A DNA stretch of 64,000 bases, from positions 124,001-188,000 of the forward strand of contig JAGHZQ010000065.1 in NCBI GenBank assembly GCA_017746715.1, in the 5' to 3' direction. Both the position numbers and the translations under genes were made by a program. Origin of the DNA: Cyanobacteria bacterium SBLK. GTDB lineage: Bacteria; Cyanobacteriota; Cyanobacteriia; Cyanobacteriales; Spirulinaceae. The notes beneath the pieces are model-generated. The model had not been told where the DNA came from. It saw only the letters and a program-made list of their open reading frames with translations, and did no database searches. Each line of letters opens with the position of its first letter. Position 1 is the stretch's first letter. Positions 1 through 9,273 of the stretch are shown piece by piece.

Positions 1-1
1 T

Positions 2-952
2 GCTCTCATGCCCAAGGGGAGCGGTTCTTACGATGCTTTTTGGACGGTTGCCGATCATTACAACTTTAAAAAACAAGATTTTCAGATTATTGAAATTACC
101 CCAGAAGAAGCATTAAAAGCATTTCATCCCGAGAATATAGATGCCATTTTTCGCGTTCAACCCGTCGGCAATACCTGGACGCGAAAATTATTGCAACAAA
201 CTGAAGGCAATCTCATCGCCATCGATCAAGCAGCTGCGATGAAAATTCTCATCCCCTATTTAGATCGAGGAATGATTCCCAAGGGAACGTATCAAGCATT
301 ACCCCCCGTTCCCGATCGCGATATTGAAATGGTGGGGGTACAAGCCACATTGTTAACGCATAAAAGAATCAAACCAGAAATTATCCGCGAGATCGCCGAA
401 ATTCTCTATGAATATCGATACGATTTAGTGAAATTAGAACCGAGAGCCGCCGCAATCTCGCCCCCCAATGTCGGCAATAATGTAGGATTGCCTTTGCATC
501 GCGGAGCGAGGAGTTATTTCGAGCGGGAAAAACCGAGTTTCTTAACGGAAAATGCCGAACTTTTCGCCTTTATTCTCTCTATTTTTACTTTATTCTTTTC
601 AGCAATTTGGTCGTTGCGATCGGCACTCTTCCAAAAACAAAAAAATCGCGCCGATCGCTACAATTTACAGATTTTAAAACTCACCGAAGCGGCCCAAACC
701 GTTGACAATCTCGAACAACTGCAAAGTTTGCGATCGCAATTATTCACTATTTTTCGCAAAGTCGTCGAAGATCTCGATCTCGATCGCATCACCCCCGAAT
801 CCTTCCAATCCTTTAGTTTCACTTGGGAAGCCGCCATCAACACCATTCACCACCGCGAATTAATTGCCCTGAGCAAGCGGGGAGCGTCGGGAGATGGGGA
901 AGAGGGGGGAGCGTCGGGAGATGGGGGAGAAAAACCCGTCCTCTTTTCCTAA
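2..952 (+). CDS. TAXI-family TRAP-type solute receptor, 3' part
   Basis: Partial gene: the reading frame is open to the left edge, so the true start lies outside. The visible part resembles the C-terminal half of the TAXI solute-binding proteins (NMT1-like fold), which capture small organic acids in the periplasm for tripartite transporters. About 180 residues of receptor domain are followed by one hydrophobic segment (around residues 185-203, rich in F, I, L) and a charged, helical tail. It would therefore be membrane anchored rather than free in the periplasm. The final 25 residues are glycine/serine/aspartate rich and come from a duplicated 19-base stretch. No TRAP permease gene is visible nearby. 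The family call rests on pattern recognition. Confidence 0.7.
   Translation, partial: ALMPKGSGSYDAFWTVADHYNFKKQDFQIIEITPEEALKAFHPENIDAIFRVQPVGNTWTRKLLQQTEGNLIAIDQAAAMKILIPYLDRGMIPKGTYQALPPVPDRDIEMVGVQATLLTHKRIKPEIIREIAEILYEYRYDLVKLEPRAAAISPPNVGNNVGLPLHRGARSYFEREKPSFLTENAELFAFILSIFTLFFSAIWSLRSALFQKQKNRADRYNLQILKLTEAAQTVDNLEQLQSLRSQLFTIFRKVVEDLDLDRITPESFQSFSFTWEAAINTIHHRELIALSKRGASGDGEEGGASGDGGEKPVLFS
882..929 (+). repeat. Duplicated 19-base purine-rich repeat in a coding 3' end
   Basis: The stretch GGAGCGTCGGGAGATGGGG occurs twice, separated by a short purine-rich spacer, inside the last codons of the TAXI receptor gene. It encodes two copies of GASGDG. It looks like a local duplication of a G-rich simple sequence. 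A similar GAGATGGGG run occurs near 54410-54430. Confidence 0.7.
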
Positions 953-975
953 GCGATCGCTATTTTTTGAATTGA

Positions 976-2202
976 TTACCGCATTCTCGGGAAACTGGGT
1001 AAATCTACCGCAGCAAGAGACTTGATTTTTTTCTGGGGACGGGGTTGTAGGGTTGGAGCCGGTGCTGGAGTAGGGGACGGAAAACGGGCGATCGTTCCCG
1101 TTGATTTGCGATCGCCGCCCTTGCTTTTGCGAAAATCCGGGAGGGAAACATTCAATCCCAAGGCGGGGGGTTGATGGGAATATTGAGAGGTATGAGGAGA
1201 AGGTGGTGTTGTTTCTTCTCGAAGAGAGTGAGGAAATTCTTGTTCCGATTCTCGTTGCGGTGGGTTCATGGTTCGCTTGACCCACGTTGGCGGCTCTCCA
1301 ACTTCCGATTGTTGGTTTCTAAATTGTAACGACCAAGGTTGAATCGGTTTGGGTTTGAGAGACCCGGAAAAATTAAGCGTTTTGGGAGCGGGAGACGCGG
1401 GAGGGAGCATTTCCGGCGATCGCTCTACCTCTTTAGCGGGGAAGTGGGGGAATTGGCTGATTTGTTCCCTGTCTTCTCCTGTAAAGGGACTCGATGGCGA
1501 AGACGCGGGAGGCAAACTTAAATACTTATCCAAAACCGCTTTAAACTGTTGGGTGTGCTGTTGTTGACGGCTGAGACGATCTCGTAGTTGCTGGGAGTTA
1601 TCCGAGGCTTGCACGAGTAACTGAGACTGTTCTTCGTAGCGCTGTCGGACTAAGGCGCATTCCCTCTCCAACTGGACGATATGAGTTTGGGCAACCTCTA
1701 ATTGAGAGGTTAGGGTTTCGATCAAAGAGTGCTGGCGTTGGGCGACGTGATGGGAGGCTTCCAACTCCTGAAAGAGCAGTTCTACTTGAGCTTGTGCCTC
1801 GAGCAATTCCGGATCGGGTTTCGATGGAGGGAGAGAATTCTGTCGCGATCGCCGCCGTTCGGTTTCCAAATCTTCTCGCGTTTGCGTTAGTGCTTGTTCT
1901 AAGGCAGCCACTTTTTTCAACAATTCGCGATTGCGCTGGCGTAATTTTCTAGCCAAAGTAAACCAATCGGCTTCATTAACGGTATGGGGATTATTCGTAA
2001 AGATTTCTTCTGAGGAAGGAAGTTGCTCAAAAACCCGCGAAGCCTGAGACTCTCCCAAACTCTCTTGGGGAGAAGGGATATCATTCCCCCCCGTGGCAGA
2101 AGAATCAGAGGAAGAAGAGCCAATGGAAAAAGAGTCCTCAAAAGAAGATTCCCGACTCGAGCTGTCTTCTGATGCGGGTTGATTCTTATTAACTTCACTC
2201 AT
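976..2202 (-). CDS. Coiled-coil protein of unknown function
   Basis: A 408-residue protein that I do not recognise. Residues 1-60 are very rich in serine, glutamate and aspartate. Residues about 78-225 form a long heptad-like region rich in Q, E, L and R, predicted coiled coil. Residues 225-390 are proline/serine rich and probably disordered, with a basic end. There is no signal peptide or membrane segment. It begins with ATG and converges on the TAXI receptor gene, the stop codons being only about 20 bases apart. A scaffold or filament role is possible but unproven. Confidence 0.7.
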   Translation of the reverse strand: MSEVNKNQPASEDSSSRESSFEDSFSIGSSSSDSSATGGNDIPSPQESLGESQASRVFEQLPSSEEIFTNNPHTVNEADWFTLARKLRQRNRELLKKVAALEQALTQTREDLETERRRSRQNSLPPSKPDPELLEAQAQVELLFQELEASHHVAQRQHSLIETLTSQLEVAQTHIVQLERECALVRQRYEEQSQLLVQASDNSQQLRDRLSRQQQHTQQFKAVLDKYLSLPPASSPSSPFTGEDREQISQFPHFPAKEVERSPEMLPPASPAPKTLNFSGSLKPKPIQPWSLQFRNQQSEVGEPPTWVKRTMNPPQRESEQEFPHSLREETTPPSPHTSQYSHQPPALGLNVSLPDFRKSKGGDRKSTGTIARFPSPTPAPAPTLQPRPQKKIKSLAAVDLPSFPRMR

Positions 2203-2706
2203 AACTTTGGGTCAATCCCCATTTTTTGAACGATAATAGTCGCGGTCGCGATCGAGGAGATTGTACCGAGAGGCAATGGCCAATGACTCGAGCACTCCCT
2301 ATTGACATCTCCTCGCTTTAAAAAAACAGAGATTCTGTGGTTGACCGCAGAAAGTGGGTTCAGACCCATTCGCAGTTCGCAATTGGGAGACTTAGCTTTC
2401 TTTCAGCCTGTCAACAAACTCCTAAATCCCTGGGATAGAAAATCCGATCTATCTGGGTCGTTACCTTTCTTTTTTCAGCCTCTGCCAGTTCGGAACGCTC
2501 CCCATTCTGCCTATTTGTCCTTGTCGTCATACTGTCGATTTCCTAACAGGTCAGTTGGACATAGCAAGGTTTTCTCGCCATCCCCCAACCTCAAAATCCG
2601 TTGTTTCGGTGTAACAGGAGCTTCCCCTTTAACTAGAATGGTTCTTCACGCCGCTGATTCAGCCAACATAGTAACACAAAAGACTGACGGGTTCGTTAAC
2701 CGTTCA
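2203..2706. other. Gene-free gap; possible remnant of an IS200/IS605 right end
   Basis: No convincing gene lies in this 500-base gap. On the minus strand the sequence near 2301-2340 reads GAATCTCTG, a T-run, then GCGAGGAGATGTCAA. That resembles the right end of IS200/IS605-type elements, which commonly finish with a small hairpin and GATGTCAA. A weak hairpin (CTGTGG-TTGA-CCGCAG) sits beside it. The rest, about 2340-2700, has stops in every frame and could be a decayed element or its guide-RNA region. I saw no readable TnpB motif, so this stays tentative. Confidence 0.3.
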
Positions 2707-5049
2707 TCATTCGAGGCGTTTTTCTTCCAATAATAAACGCCGTTCCGCCCGAGCGATCGCGGTATAGGTTGATTCGATAGTTTCCGGCTCTACCGAAATG
2801 GCACTAATGCCCCACTCAATTAAGCGATCGACGAGTTCGGGGGAACGGACGACGGCTTGAGAGCATAAAGAACAGGGAATTCCTTCTTTTCTCGCTCCCC
2901 CGATTAGCATTTCTAGAGCGATCGCAACGGCGGGATGAGATTCATTATAAAATTGTGCGAGTTGAGAATGTTCGCGATCCGTTCCCAATAGAAGTTGGAC
3001 GAGATCGTTCGTGCCAATCGCAATTCCTCGCACCCCTGCTTTAACGTATTCCGACAGTAAAAAGATAATGGAAGGGACTTCAGCCATGATCCACAGTTGA
3101 AACGACGATCTTTGCAACAATCCTGCAACTTCCACCTGCTTGCGGGCGGCCAAAAATTCATCGATACTGCGAACGAAGGGCAAAATGAGATGTAAATTGT
3201 CCCATGTTTCTCGCACTTGTTTCAATACCACCAGTTCGATCTCAAACAGGGCGGGATCGATCCGATAAGTATGAGTCCCTCGCACGCCCAAAGAAGGATT
3301 GAGGGCAACATTGGCAAATTTTGGTAAAGGGGGACATTCGGGCGATCGCCAATCGGTCGAACGATAAAACACCGGACGCGGTGCAAAAACTGCTGCCAAG
3401 CGATCCACGCGATCGCTTAATTCGGCAATGAATTCTTCGCGATGACGCAACCACCACGTCAAAGACTGAGATTGCAATAATCCCAACATCATCAGCTCGG
3501 AACGAACCAAGCCAACGCCATCCACTGGAAGGAGAGAAGCGCGTTGAAAAGAACTCGGCTGACTGAGATTAACCCATAACTGCGTCCCGATCGGAGGACG
3601 TTCGTTATTCCTGACGGGTGACGGGTGACTCTTCGGCAAGCTCAGAGCATCGCGGGTGACGGGTGACTCTTCAGCAAGCTCAGAGGATCGCGGGTGACGG
3701 GTGACGGGTGAGTGAGGTTCTGCCAAATAAACCCGCCCTCGAGTGCCGTCAATGAGAATGGATTCACCGGTTTCCAGTAATTGAGTCGCATCAATTGCGC
3801 CCACCAATGCCGGAATTCCCAATTCTCGCGCCAAAATTGCACCGTGACTGGTGAGATTGCCTTGTTCGAGAATCAATCCCGCGGCTCTATCGAGCATTGG
3901 CAACCAAGAGGCTTCTAGGGTTTTGGCGACTAAGATTTCCCCAACCGGAATCTCGCGATTTGCATCATCGCGAGATTCCAGTACGCGGACGGGGGCGATC
4001 GCTCGTCCCAAGGAAGCACCGACTCCCGTCACGACGGGCAGCGAGTCCGCCATCGCATTCTCTGATGATTCTTGCCGATGAGAAGAAAGGGAGCGTTCTT
4101 CATTCCACTGCCAGAGATGCAAGTGTTGCGCTGCATCTTGTCCCCGAGAGAGAACCCATTCCCAAGAAAAATCGGCTATTTTTTCTGACTGTATTCTTCG
4201 AGTGAGCTCAATGATGCCTGCAAGGGCGATCTCATCGAGAACAGCAGTTTCTTGTTCTGTCTCTGACAGCGATCGCCTTTCCAGACAAGTTTGGGCAATG
4301 TCTTCTGTCACAATCCGATAGGCGCGAGTTTGATGTCCGGGTTTCCGGGTTGCGATCGAGCCGGTTGTCGGATCGATCCTATAGGTTTCCGGTTGGGTTT
4401 CACCGCGTATCCACGCGTTTCCCAATCCCCTCGTTGCTTCAATCTGCCATTGACTCGGGCGGGCGATCGTTCTGCCCGAAGCGATCGCGTCCTCGAGGGG
4501 CTGAACCAAAACCGCGACTTGCACGCCCTCGAGTTCGATTCCCTCGCGCTGCCAATAAAATAAGCTCTTGGCTCGAAATGGTTCGCTCCAAACTTGTTTG
4601 AGGGCGCTCTCAAAATATTGCGGTTCGCACCAACAGGTTCGCCCTTGCAAAAGTCCTCGCAGGGGACGTTCTACAGTTTGAGAAATTGCCAGAGAGGGAC
4701 GCAAAATTAGGGCGCGCGTTGAGAGTTGACGGGCAGCTTGCAGAAATCCCTCGAGCCATTCGGGAGGAAGGGAAATTGTTTCGATATCCTGACAAATATT
4801 GCGAGCGAGTTGTTGGAGGACGCGATAGTCATTGACATTAAGGTGAAGGGAAGAATCCGATAAATCCGTCAAAATCGGTTTGGATTCTCCCGGAAGCGTT
4901 AAACATTGCTGCCATGCTGCGGTTGCGATCGCAAATCCCGGTAGAACGGGATATCCTTTCTGGAGCAATTGACTCAAAACAAAGGCTTTTTCTCCCACTC
5001 GAGAGCGTTGGGAGGGTTGAATGCGATCGAGCCATAAAAGATCGGGCAT
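2707..5049 (-). CDS. PEP-synthase-like phosphotransferase (PEP-utilising enzyme)
   Basis: A 780-residue relative of phosphoenolpyruvate synthase and pyruvate phosphate dikinase. The three parts appear in order. First is an N-terminal nucleotide/pyruvate-binding region (about residues 10-330). Next is the swivelling phosphohistidine domain with LTSHGAILAREL and the active histidine near residue 402. Last is a C-terminal PEP-binding barrel (about 490-770) with GTNDLVQLLLGTDR and a catalytic-type cysteine in CSLCSQA near 729. The start is taken at the ATG (5049), not the upstream TTG at 5064. A tandem repeat has inserted about 30 low-complexity residues into the linker between the His domain and the barrel. 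The substrate is not evident; canonical ppsA is only one option. Confidence 0.8.
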   Translation of the reverse strand: MPDLLWLDRIQPSQRSRVGEKAFVLSQLLQKGYPVLPGFAIATAAWQQCLTLPGESKPILTDLSDSSLHLNVNDYRVLQQLARNICQDIETISLPPEWLEGFLQAARQLSTRALILRPSLAISQTVERPLRGLLQGRTCWCEPQYFESALKQVWSEPFRAKSLFYWQREGIELEGVQVAVLVQPLEDAIASGRTIARPSQWQIEATRGLGNAWIRGETQPETYRIDPTTGSIATRKPGHQTRAYRIVTEDIAQTCLERRSLSETEQETAVLDEIALAGIIELTRRIQSEKIADFSWEWVLSRGQDAAQHLHLWQWNEERSLSSHRQESSENAMADSLPVVTGVGASLGRAIAPVRVLESRDDANREIPVGEILVAKTLEASWLPMLDRAAGLILEQGNLTSHGAILARELGIPALVGAIDATQLLETGESILIDGTRGRVYLAEPHSPVTRHPRSSELAEESPVTRDALSLPKSHPSPVRNNERPPIGTQLWVNLSQPSSFQRASLLPVDGVGLVRSELMMLGLLQSQSLTWWLRHREEFIAELSDRVDRLAAVFAPRPVFYRSTDWRSPECPPLPKFANVALNPSLGVRGTHTYRIDPALFEIELVVLKQVRETWDNLHLILPFVRSIDEFLAARKQVEVAGLLQRSSFQLWIMAEVPSIIFLLSEYVKAGVRGIAIGTNDLVQLLLGTDREHSQLAQFYNESHPAVAIALEMLIGGARKEGIPCSLCSQAVVRSPELVDRLIEWGISAISVEPETIESTYTAIARAERRLLLEEKRLE
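3619..3712 (-). repeat. 38-base tandem repeat inside the PEP-enzyme linker
   Basis: A 38-base unit starts at 3619 and again at 3657, with a third partial copy from 3695. Each copy begins with TGACGGGTGAC and contains CTCTTC(G/A)GCAAGCTCAGAG. Because 38 is not a multiple of three, the copies are read in different frames, giving SSELAEESPVTR from one and ALSLPKSHPSPVR from the other, with no stop. The GGTGACG heptamer core is of the short-repeat type seen between cyanobacterial genes. Confidence 0.85.
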
Positions 5050-5081
5050 GGGAGCAGTTAACAATTATCAGTTAACAGTTA

Positions 5082-6197
5082 TCAGTTATCGGTGAGAATT
5101 GCTTCGCAAAATTCGAGGAGTCGATTTAAGCCCCAAAATTCATCTTCTCGAGTTGTGGGGCTGGCAATATGGGAAACGTGACCGCCTTGTGGGGTTAAAA
5201 GAAGATGAGTGTTGGGATTTTGGCTTGCAAGCCGTTGGATTTCTGGAACTAGGGTCGCATCGAACAAGGGATCGTCAGCAGCGTAAACCAAGAGGTGGGG
5301 CAATTCCAATCGTTCCAATAGATAAAGACCGCTCGTTTGCTTGTAATAATCCTTAACCGTTTTAAAACCATAGTAATCGATAACCATTTCGCGATCGAAA
5401 GCGCGAATGGAATCAACTCGCTCGATCGCTCCCCGTTTGACGCTTTCGGGAAAGCGATCGCCCCGCAGCTTGGCCGCTCTGTACAATTCTTTGGCCAAAA
5501 CCCTTTCTATAATGCGTCCGATGGGATATTCCAACAAGCGCGTTAGGGAGCGATCGCTTTCTAAATTCGGCGATAAGACAGCAGCCGTCCGAATATATTG
5601 GCTCTTTTCTTCTCGCGCTGCTTTTAAACCCCACAAGGTAATTTGTCCCCCCAAGGAAAACCCCGTTAAGGCGACTCTCGGCGGACATCCCAATTTCACT
5701 AATTGTTCTGCCAGCCTCACCAAATCAAATCCTTCACACCAGCCATCGGAAGACGGCACGGGGGACAGTTCCGCACTCTTACCATGCGATCGCCAATCGT
5801 AAACCAAAACCGCCCAATTACGGGCGTAGGCTTTGCGAGCGAGGGTTCTGGCATACCAAGCCGTTTCAATATCTCCGGTAATACCATAAGTGAGGATCAT
5901 CGTTCCCACAGCATGGGGGGGACAACTCCACAACCCCCATAAAGGCACGTCTTGAAATCCAGCAAAACAATGTTCTTGCCAAGGGATGAGAGGCAATTTT
6001 TGCAACCAAGGCGATCGCTCTCTCCGTCTTTGCCACATTTGGCTATAGGTATAGGTTGTAAAGAGTGTTTGTACTAATCCATTCCTCAAATACCAAGTCG
6101 GCCGGTAGGGGATCGCAAATTGCATGGCTGGGATTTCTCTAATGCTCTTTGTTAAGAAATCATAAAATAACTTGGCAAATTTCCGAAACAAAGACAA
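5082..6197 (-). CDS. Alpha/beta hydrolase, YheT-like
   Basis: A 371-residue alpha/beta-fold hydrolase. The nucleophile elbow reads GFSLGG (near residue 180), the acid is in AADDPLFD (near 310) and the histidine in GGHVSH (near 340), so a complete triad is visible. The region before the elbow (YGITGDIETAW, VYDWRSHGKS) fits the YheT-type group that acts on acyl or ester substrates. An internal ATG at 6125 (MQFAIPYRPTW) is a plausible alternative start, because YheT proteins usually begin near that motif. It lies about 33 bases downstream of the PEP-utilising enzyme on the same strand and may share its transcript. Natural substrate unknown. Confidence 0.8.
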   Translation of the reverse strand: MSLFRKFAKLFYDFLTKSIREIPAMQFAIPYRPTWYLRNGLVQTLFTTYTYSQMWQRRRERSPWLQKLPLIPWQEHCFAGFQDVPLWGLWSCPPHAVGTMILTYGITGDIETAWYARTLARKAYARNWAVLVYDWRSHGKSAELSPVPSSDGWCEGFDLVRLAEQLVKLGCPPRVALTGFSLGGQITLWGLKAAREEKSQYIRTAAVLSPNLESDRSLTRLLEYPIGRIIERVLAKELYRAAKLRGDRFPESVKRGAIERVDSIRAFDREMVIDYYGFKTVKDYYKQTSGLYLLERLELPHLLVYAADDPLFDATLVPEIQRLASQNPNTHLLLTPQGGHVSHIASPTTREDEFWGLNRLLEFCEAILTDN

Positions 6198-6338
6198 AAA
6201 ACTGAGATCGGAAGGGGAAAGGATGGGAAGTTACCCCTTATACTTATAATCAAATACAGAAAACTTTACTTTCTGCTTGCAGTTCTTATCAAACCGCAAC
6301 AGATTTTAAAATTATCCTATAGTCCTAGTTCTCTAGCC

Positions 6339-7079
6339 ATGCCGCGAATACTGGTCATTGACGACGATCCCGCAATTTCAGAATTGGTTTCCATCAACTT
6401 AGAGATGGCTGGATACGATGTGAATCTGGCTAGCGATGGTGTCAAAGGTCAAGCATTGGCCGTGCAACTGCAGCCAGATTTAATTATGTTGGATTTAATG
6501 CTGCCCAAAGTTGATGGTTTTACAGTCTGTCAGCGATTGCGACGAGACGATCGCACGGCAGATATTCCCGTTCTCATGCTGACGGCGCTGGATCAAACCG
6601 CCGACAAAGTGGGGGGATTTAATGCGGGTGCTGACGATTATATGACCAAACCCTTTGAACTCGAAGAAATGCTGGCTAGAGTTCGCGCTCTCTTGCGGCG
6701 TACCGATCGCATTCCTCAAGCTGCCAAACATTCGGAAATTCTCAGCTACGGACCGCTAACCTTAATTCCCGAACGGTTCGAGGCCAATTGGTTTGATAAA
6801 ACCGTAAAATTAACCCATTTAGAATTTGAATTATTGCACTGTTTGTTGCAACGTCACGGCCAAACTGTTTCTCCGAGCGAAATTCTCAAGGAAGTTTGGG
6901 GTTACGATCCCGACGACGATATCGAAACCATTCGCGTTCACATTCGTCACCTGAGAACGAAACTCGAACCCGATCCCCGCCATCCCAAGTTCATCAAAAC
7001 CGTTTACGGTGCGGGATATTGCTTGGAACTGCCCGGAAGCGAACGGGAAGAAATGGCAGAAAACTCGGCCACGGCTTAA
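6339..7079 (+). CDS. rpaA: Response regulator RpaA (circadian output regulator)
   Basis: An OmpR/PhoB-type regulator of 246 residues. The receiver domain carries the acidic pocket (VIDDD near residue 8), the phosphoacceptor aspartate D52 in LIMLDLMLP, and the conserved Thr and Lys (MLTAL, MTKPF). The winged-helix DNA-binding domain carries WGYDPDDDIETIRVHI and ends with KTVYGAGYCLEL. Those features match RpaA rather than its sister RpaB, which has a different recognition-helix region. In cyanobacteria RpaA is phosphorylated by the clock-coupled kinase SasA and drives dusk genes. It is transcribed alone, diverging from the hydrolase gene, with an AT-rich promoter region at about 6230-6338. Confidence 0.88.
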   Translation: MPRILVIDDDPAISELVSINLEMAGYDVNLASDGVKGQALAVQLQPDLIMLDLMLPKVDGFTVCQRLRRDDRTADIPVLMLTALDQTADKVGGFNAGADDYMTKPFELEEMLARVRALLRRTDRIPQAAKHSEILSYGPLTLIPERFEANWFDKTVKLTHLEFELLHCLLQRHGQTVSPSEILKEVWGYDPDDDIETIRVHIRHLRTKLEPDPRHPKFIKTVYGAGYCLELPGSEREEMAENSATA

Positions 7080-7135
7080 ATTTACAGCTCGTCAAAAGAT
7101 TATGCGAGAGAATTTGTCGCGAATCAATCTAGCTT

Positions 7136-9187
7136 TTAATTTACGCCTTGCTTGTCATCAAAAAATGACAGAGTCTTCAAAAGTCCCAAGGCAGAAGCAT
7201 AAGATTCTTCGATTAATTCTTGTTGTTCTTCGGGGGTATCGGCAAGATCGTCCGCAACGAGTTGTAAAGAACCCAACATGGCATTGAGTTGACTGCGAAC
7301 CTTGTAAGAGAGACGCGATCGCAATTCGTGAGAAGCGCGGATGGAAGCGCGAATCAGGGCTTCGTTCGTGGGTAAGATCGCATTTTGTGCCTTTTTCTTC
7401 TTACCAAATTGTATATCGTAGAGTTGAGCATATTGACCGTCGAGGGCGAGCAATTCTTCGTGAGTCCCTTCTTCGACAATTCTCCCGCGTTCCATGACGA
7501 CAATTTTATGAGCTTGTTGAATGGTTGAAAGACGATGCGCGATCACGATAGTCGTGCGATCGCGGCACAATCGATCGATGGCTTCTTGGACTAAGCGTTC
7601 GGAAATGGTATCTAGAGCGCTTGTTGCTTCATCGAGAATTAAAATATTTGGATTTCTTAATAATCCCCGAGCAATCGTAATTCTCTGTCGCTGACCTCCG
7701 GACAGCACGATCCCGCGATCGCCGATCGGGGTATCGAGACCTTGGGGTAAATTCATAATAAACTCATAAGCATTGGCTTGTTTGATGGCCGTAATAATCT
7801 CCTTTTCTGTTGCATTTTCGCGCCCGTAAGTAATATTGTAACGAATCGTATTATTGAACAAGAAGGTATCTTGACTCACGACTCCCAAGGCCCTTCTCAG
7901 AGAGAAAATATCAACTTCTTTGAGATCGATACCATCTAAAGTAATTTTTCCTGCAGTCGGATCGTAATATCTGGGAATCAAATCTACTAATGTCGATTTT
8001 CCCGCACCAGAAGACCCGACGAGAGCTACAATTTTTCCTTTGGGAATCCAAAGATCGATATCTTTTAAAACTAAATCTGAATGTCCGGGATAAGCAAAAT
8101 TCACCCCTTGAAAGCGAATTCCTTCTTTTAGAGAAGTATATTGGCGAACGCCATTTTTCATGAAAGGTTTGTCATTGACGTGCAAAAAATGAGCAACAAT
8201 TTCTACGCTGGGAGTTGTATTAGATAATTTGCTCCGATTATTATTTAATTGACCGATGAAGGGAAGTAAACGAAACAAAGTGAACAAATAAATTAACAAA
8301 ATCGTTGAGACCGATTGGAGTTGTTCGCCGAACAGGTAACGACCGATAACCACAATCGCTAAGATCGTGACAATTCCTAAAAATTCGTTGAGCGGAGGAA
8401 CGACCGCAAAATTAGCTTGAGATTTTAGATTTGCGACTTCGCGTTCTTTAATAAAGCTCTCTAAGTGTTTGTACTCTTCTGCTTCCGTATTTGCCGTTTT
8501 AATTAGACGAATGCCCGATAGGACTGCCATTAATCTTTTGGTATACTGACCGGATTTTTCCGAAAGAATTTGACCGTAGCCTTTGGAACGATTAATTAAG
8601 TATTGATTGCTAAAAACAACACCAGTTAATAAGACTGTAGAAATAATCGTAAGTTGCCAAGATAAAGATAATAAAATCCAGAGAAAAGTTGTAATTGTGA
8701 TAATGTTGGTGAGTATCGACATGGCAATTTTAATAGTTTGAATTGTTCTTGCCATTTCTGTATTCAGTATATTAATCAGACTGCCAATTTCATTTTTACT
8801 GTAAAAATCTAAATCAATATCTAATAGTAATTTAACTCCAGAAAGACGCATTTTAATAGAAAGGGAACGAAAAAGATAATTGGAAACAAGAACGGTTAAA
8901 TAAGTGGCTAGATTTTTCAAAATAATTGCGAACAGAATTACCCCCAGCATGGTAACGAACTTCAAGTCTCCTGGAAATTGCTCGAAAAAAGACATGATTT
9001 TGCGGAGGAAAGTTGGACCTTGTTGCAAAAGTCCTGTATCCTGTCCCAAAAATCCTAATAAGAGAGGAACGATTAAGGCCGTACTGATTCCATTAAAAAG
9101 CGATCCAGAAAATCCCAAAAAAATAGTCAAAAACATTAACAGGGGATATTTGAAAGCATAGTTCAGTAACAGTCGATAAGAGTTCAT
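7136..9187 (-). CDS. ABC exporter (fused permease-ATPase) with HisKA-like tail, copy 1
   Basis: A fused half-transporter of 683 residues from the ATG (a TTG lies three codons upstream). Six membrane helices span about residues 1-310. The ATPase has Walker A GSSGAGKST, signature LSGGQRQR, Walker B LILDEATSAL and H-loop IAHRLST. This is the MsbA/ABCB class that exports lipids, glycolipids or peptides as a homodimer. After the ATPase comes an extension of about 70 residues containing SYKVRSQLNAMLG followed by a second helix. It resembles the dimerisation helices of histidine kinases with Tyr in place of the phospho-His. A close relative with the same tail lies at 19745. The next gene upstream (10503-9274) is a glycosyltransferase on the same strand, about 86 bases away. 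Confidence 0.9.
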   Translation of the reverse strand: MNSYRLLLNYAFKYPLLMFLTIFLGFSGSLFNGISTALIVPLLLGFLGQDTGLLQQGPTFLRKIMSFFEQFPGDLKFVTMLGVILFAIILKNLATYLTVLVSNYLFRSLSIKMRLSGVKLLLDIDLDFYSKNEIGSLINILNTEMARTIQTIKIAMSILTNIITITTFLWILLSLSWQLTIISTVLLTGVVFSNQYLINRSKGYGQILSEKSGQYTKRLMAVLSGIRLIKTANTEAEEYKHLESFIKEREVANLKSQANFAVVPPLNEFLGIVTILAIVVIGRYLFGEQLQSVSTILLIYLFTLFRLLPFIGQLNNNRSKLSNTTPSVEIVAHFLHVNDKPFMKNGVRQYTSLKEGIRFQGVNFAYPGHSDLVLKDIDLWIPKGKIVALVGSSGAGKSTLVDLIPRYYDPTAGKITLDGIDLKEVDIFSLRRALGVVSQDTFLFNNTIRYNITYGRENATEKEIITAIKQANAYEFIMNLPQGLDTPIGDRGIVLSGGQRQRITIARGLLRNPNILILDEATSALDTISERLVQEAIDRLCRDRTTIVIAHRLSTIQQAHKIVVMERGRIVEEGTHEELLALDGQYAQLYDIQFGKKKKAQNAILPTNEALIRASIRASHELRSRLSYKVRSQLNAMLGSLQLVADDLADTPEEQQELIEESYASALGLLKTLSFFDDKQGVN

Positions 9188-9273
9188 ACCATTCAATTGT
9201 AATTGGAAGTTGTCGATCGCATTAACTCGAAATTATGTCTCCTGCAAAAATGAGTAAAGCTATGCACTAAAAA

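Noticed and set aside
860..1285. Minus-strand frame of 141 codons
   Set aside because: It lies across the ends of two better genes in another frame and shows no motif.
2302..2733. Plus-strand reading frame of 143 codons in the gap before the PEP-utilising enzyme
   Set aside because: Its composition is not protein-like, it overlaps the end of the real gene on the other strand, and it has no ribosome site.
3619..3712. Possible CRISPR array
   Set aside because: The repeats are head-to-tail without unique spacers and lie within a coding gene.
4308..4613. Minus-strand frame of 101 codons inside the PEP-utilising enzyme
   Set aside because: It is a shadow of the real gene caused by arginine-rich GCGATCGC-containing sequence.
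6339..7079. RpaB instead of RpaA
   Set aside because: The DNA-binding domain carries WGYDPDDDIETIRVHI and ends VYGAGYCLEL, which fits RpaA.
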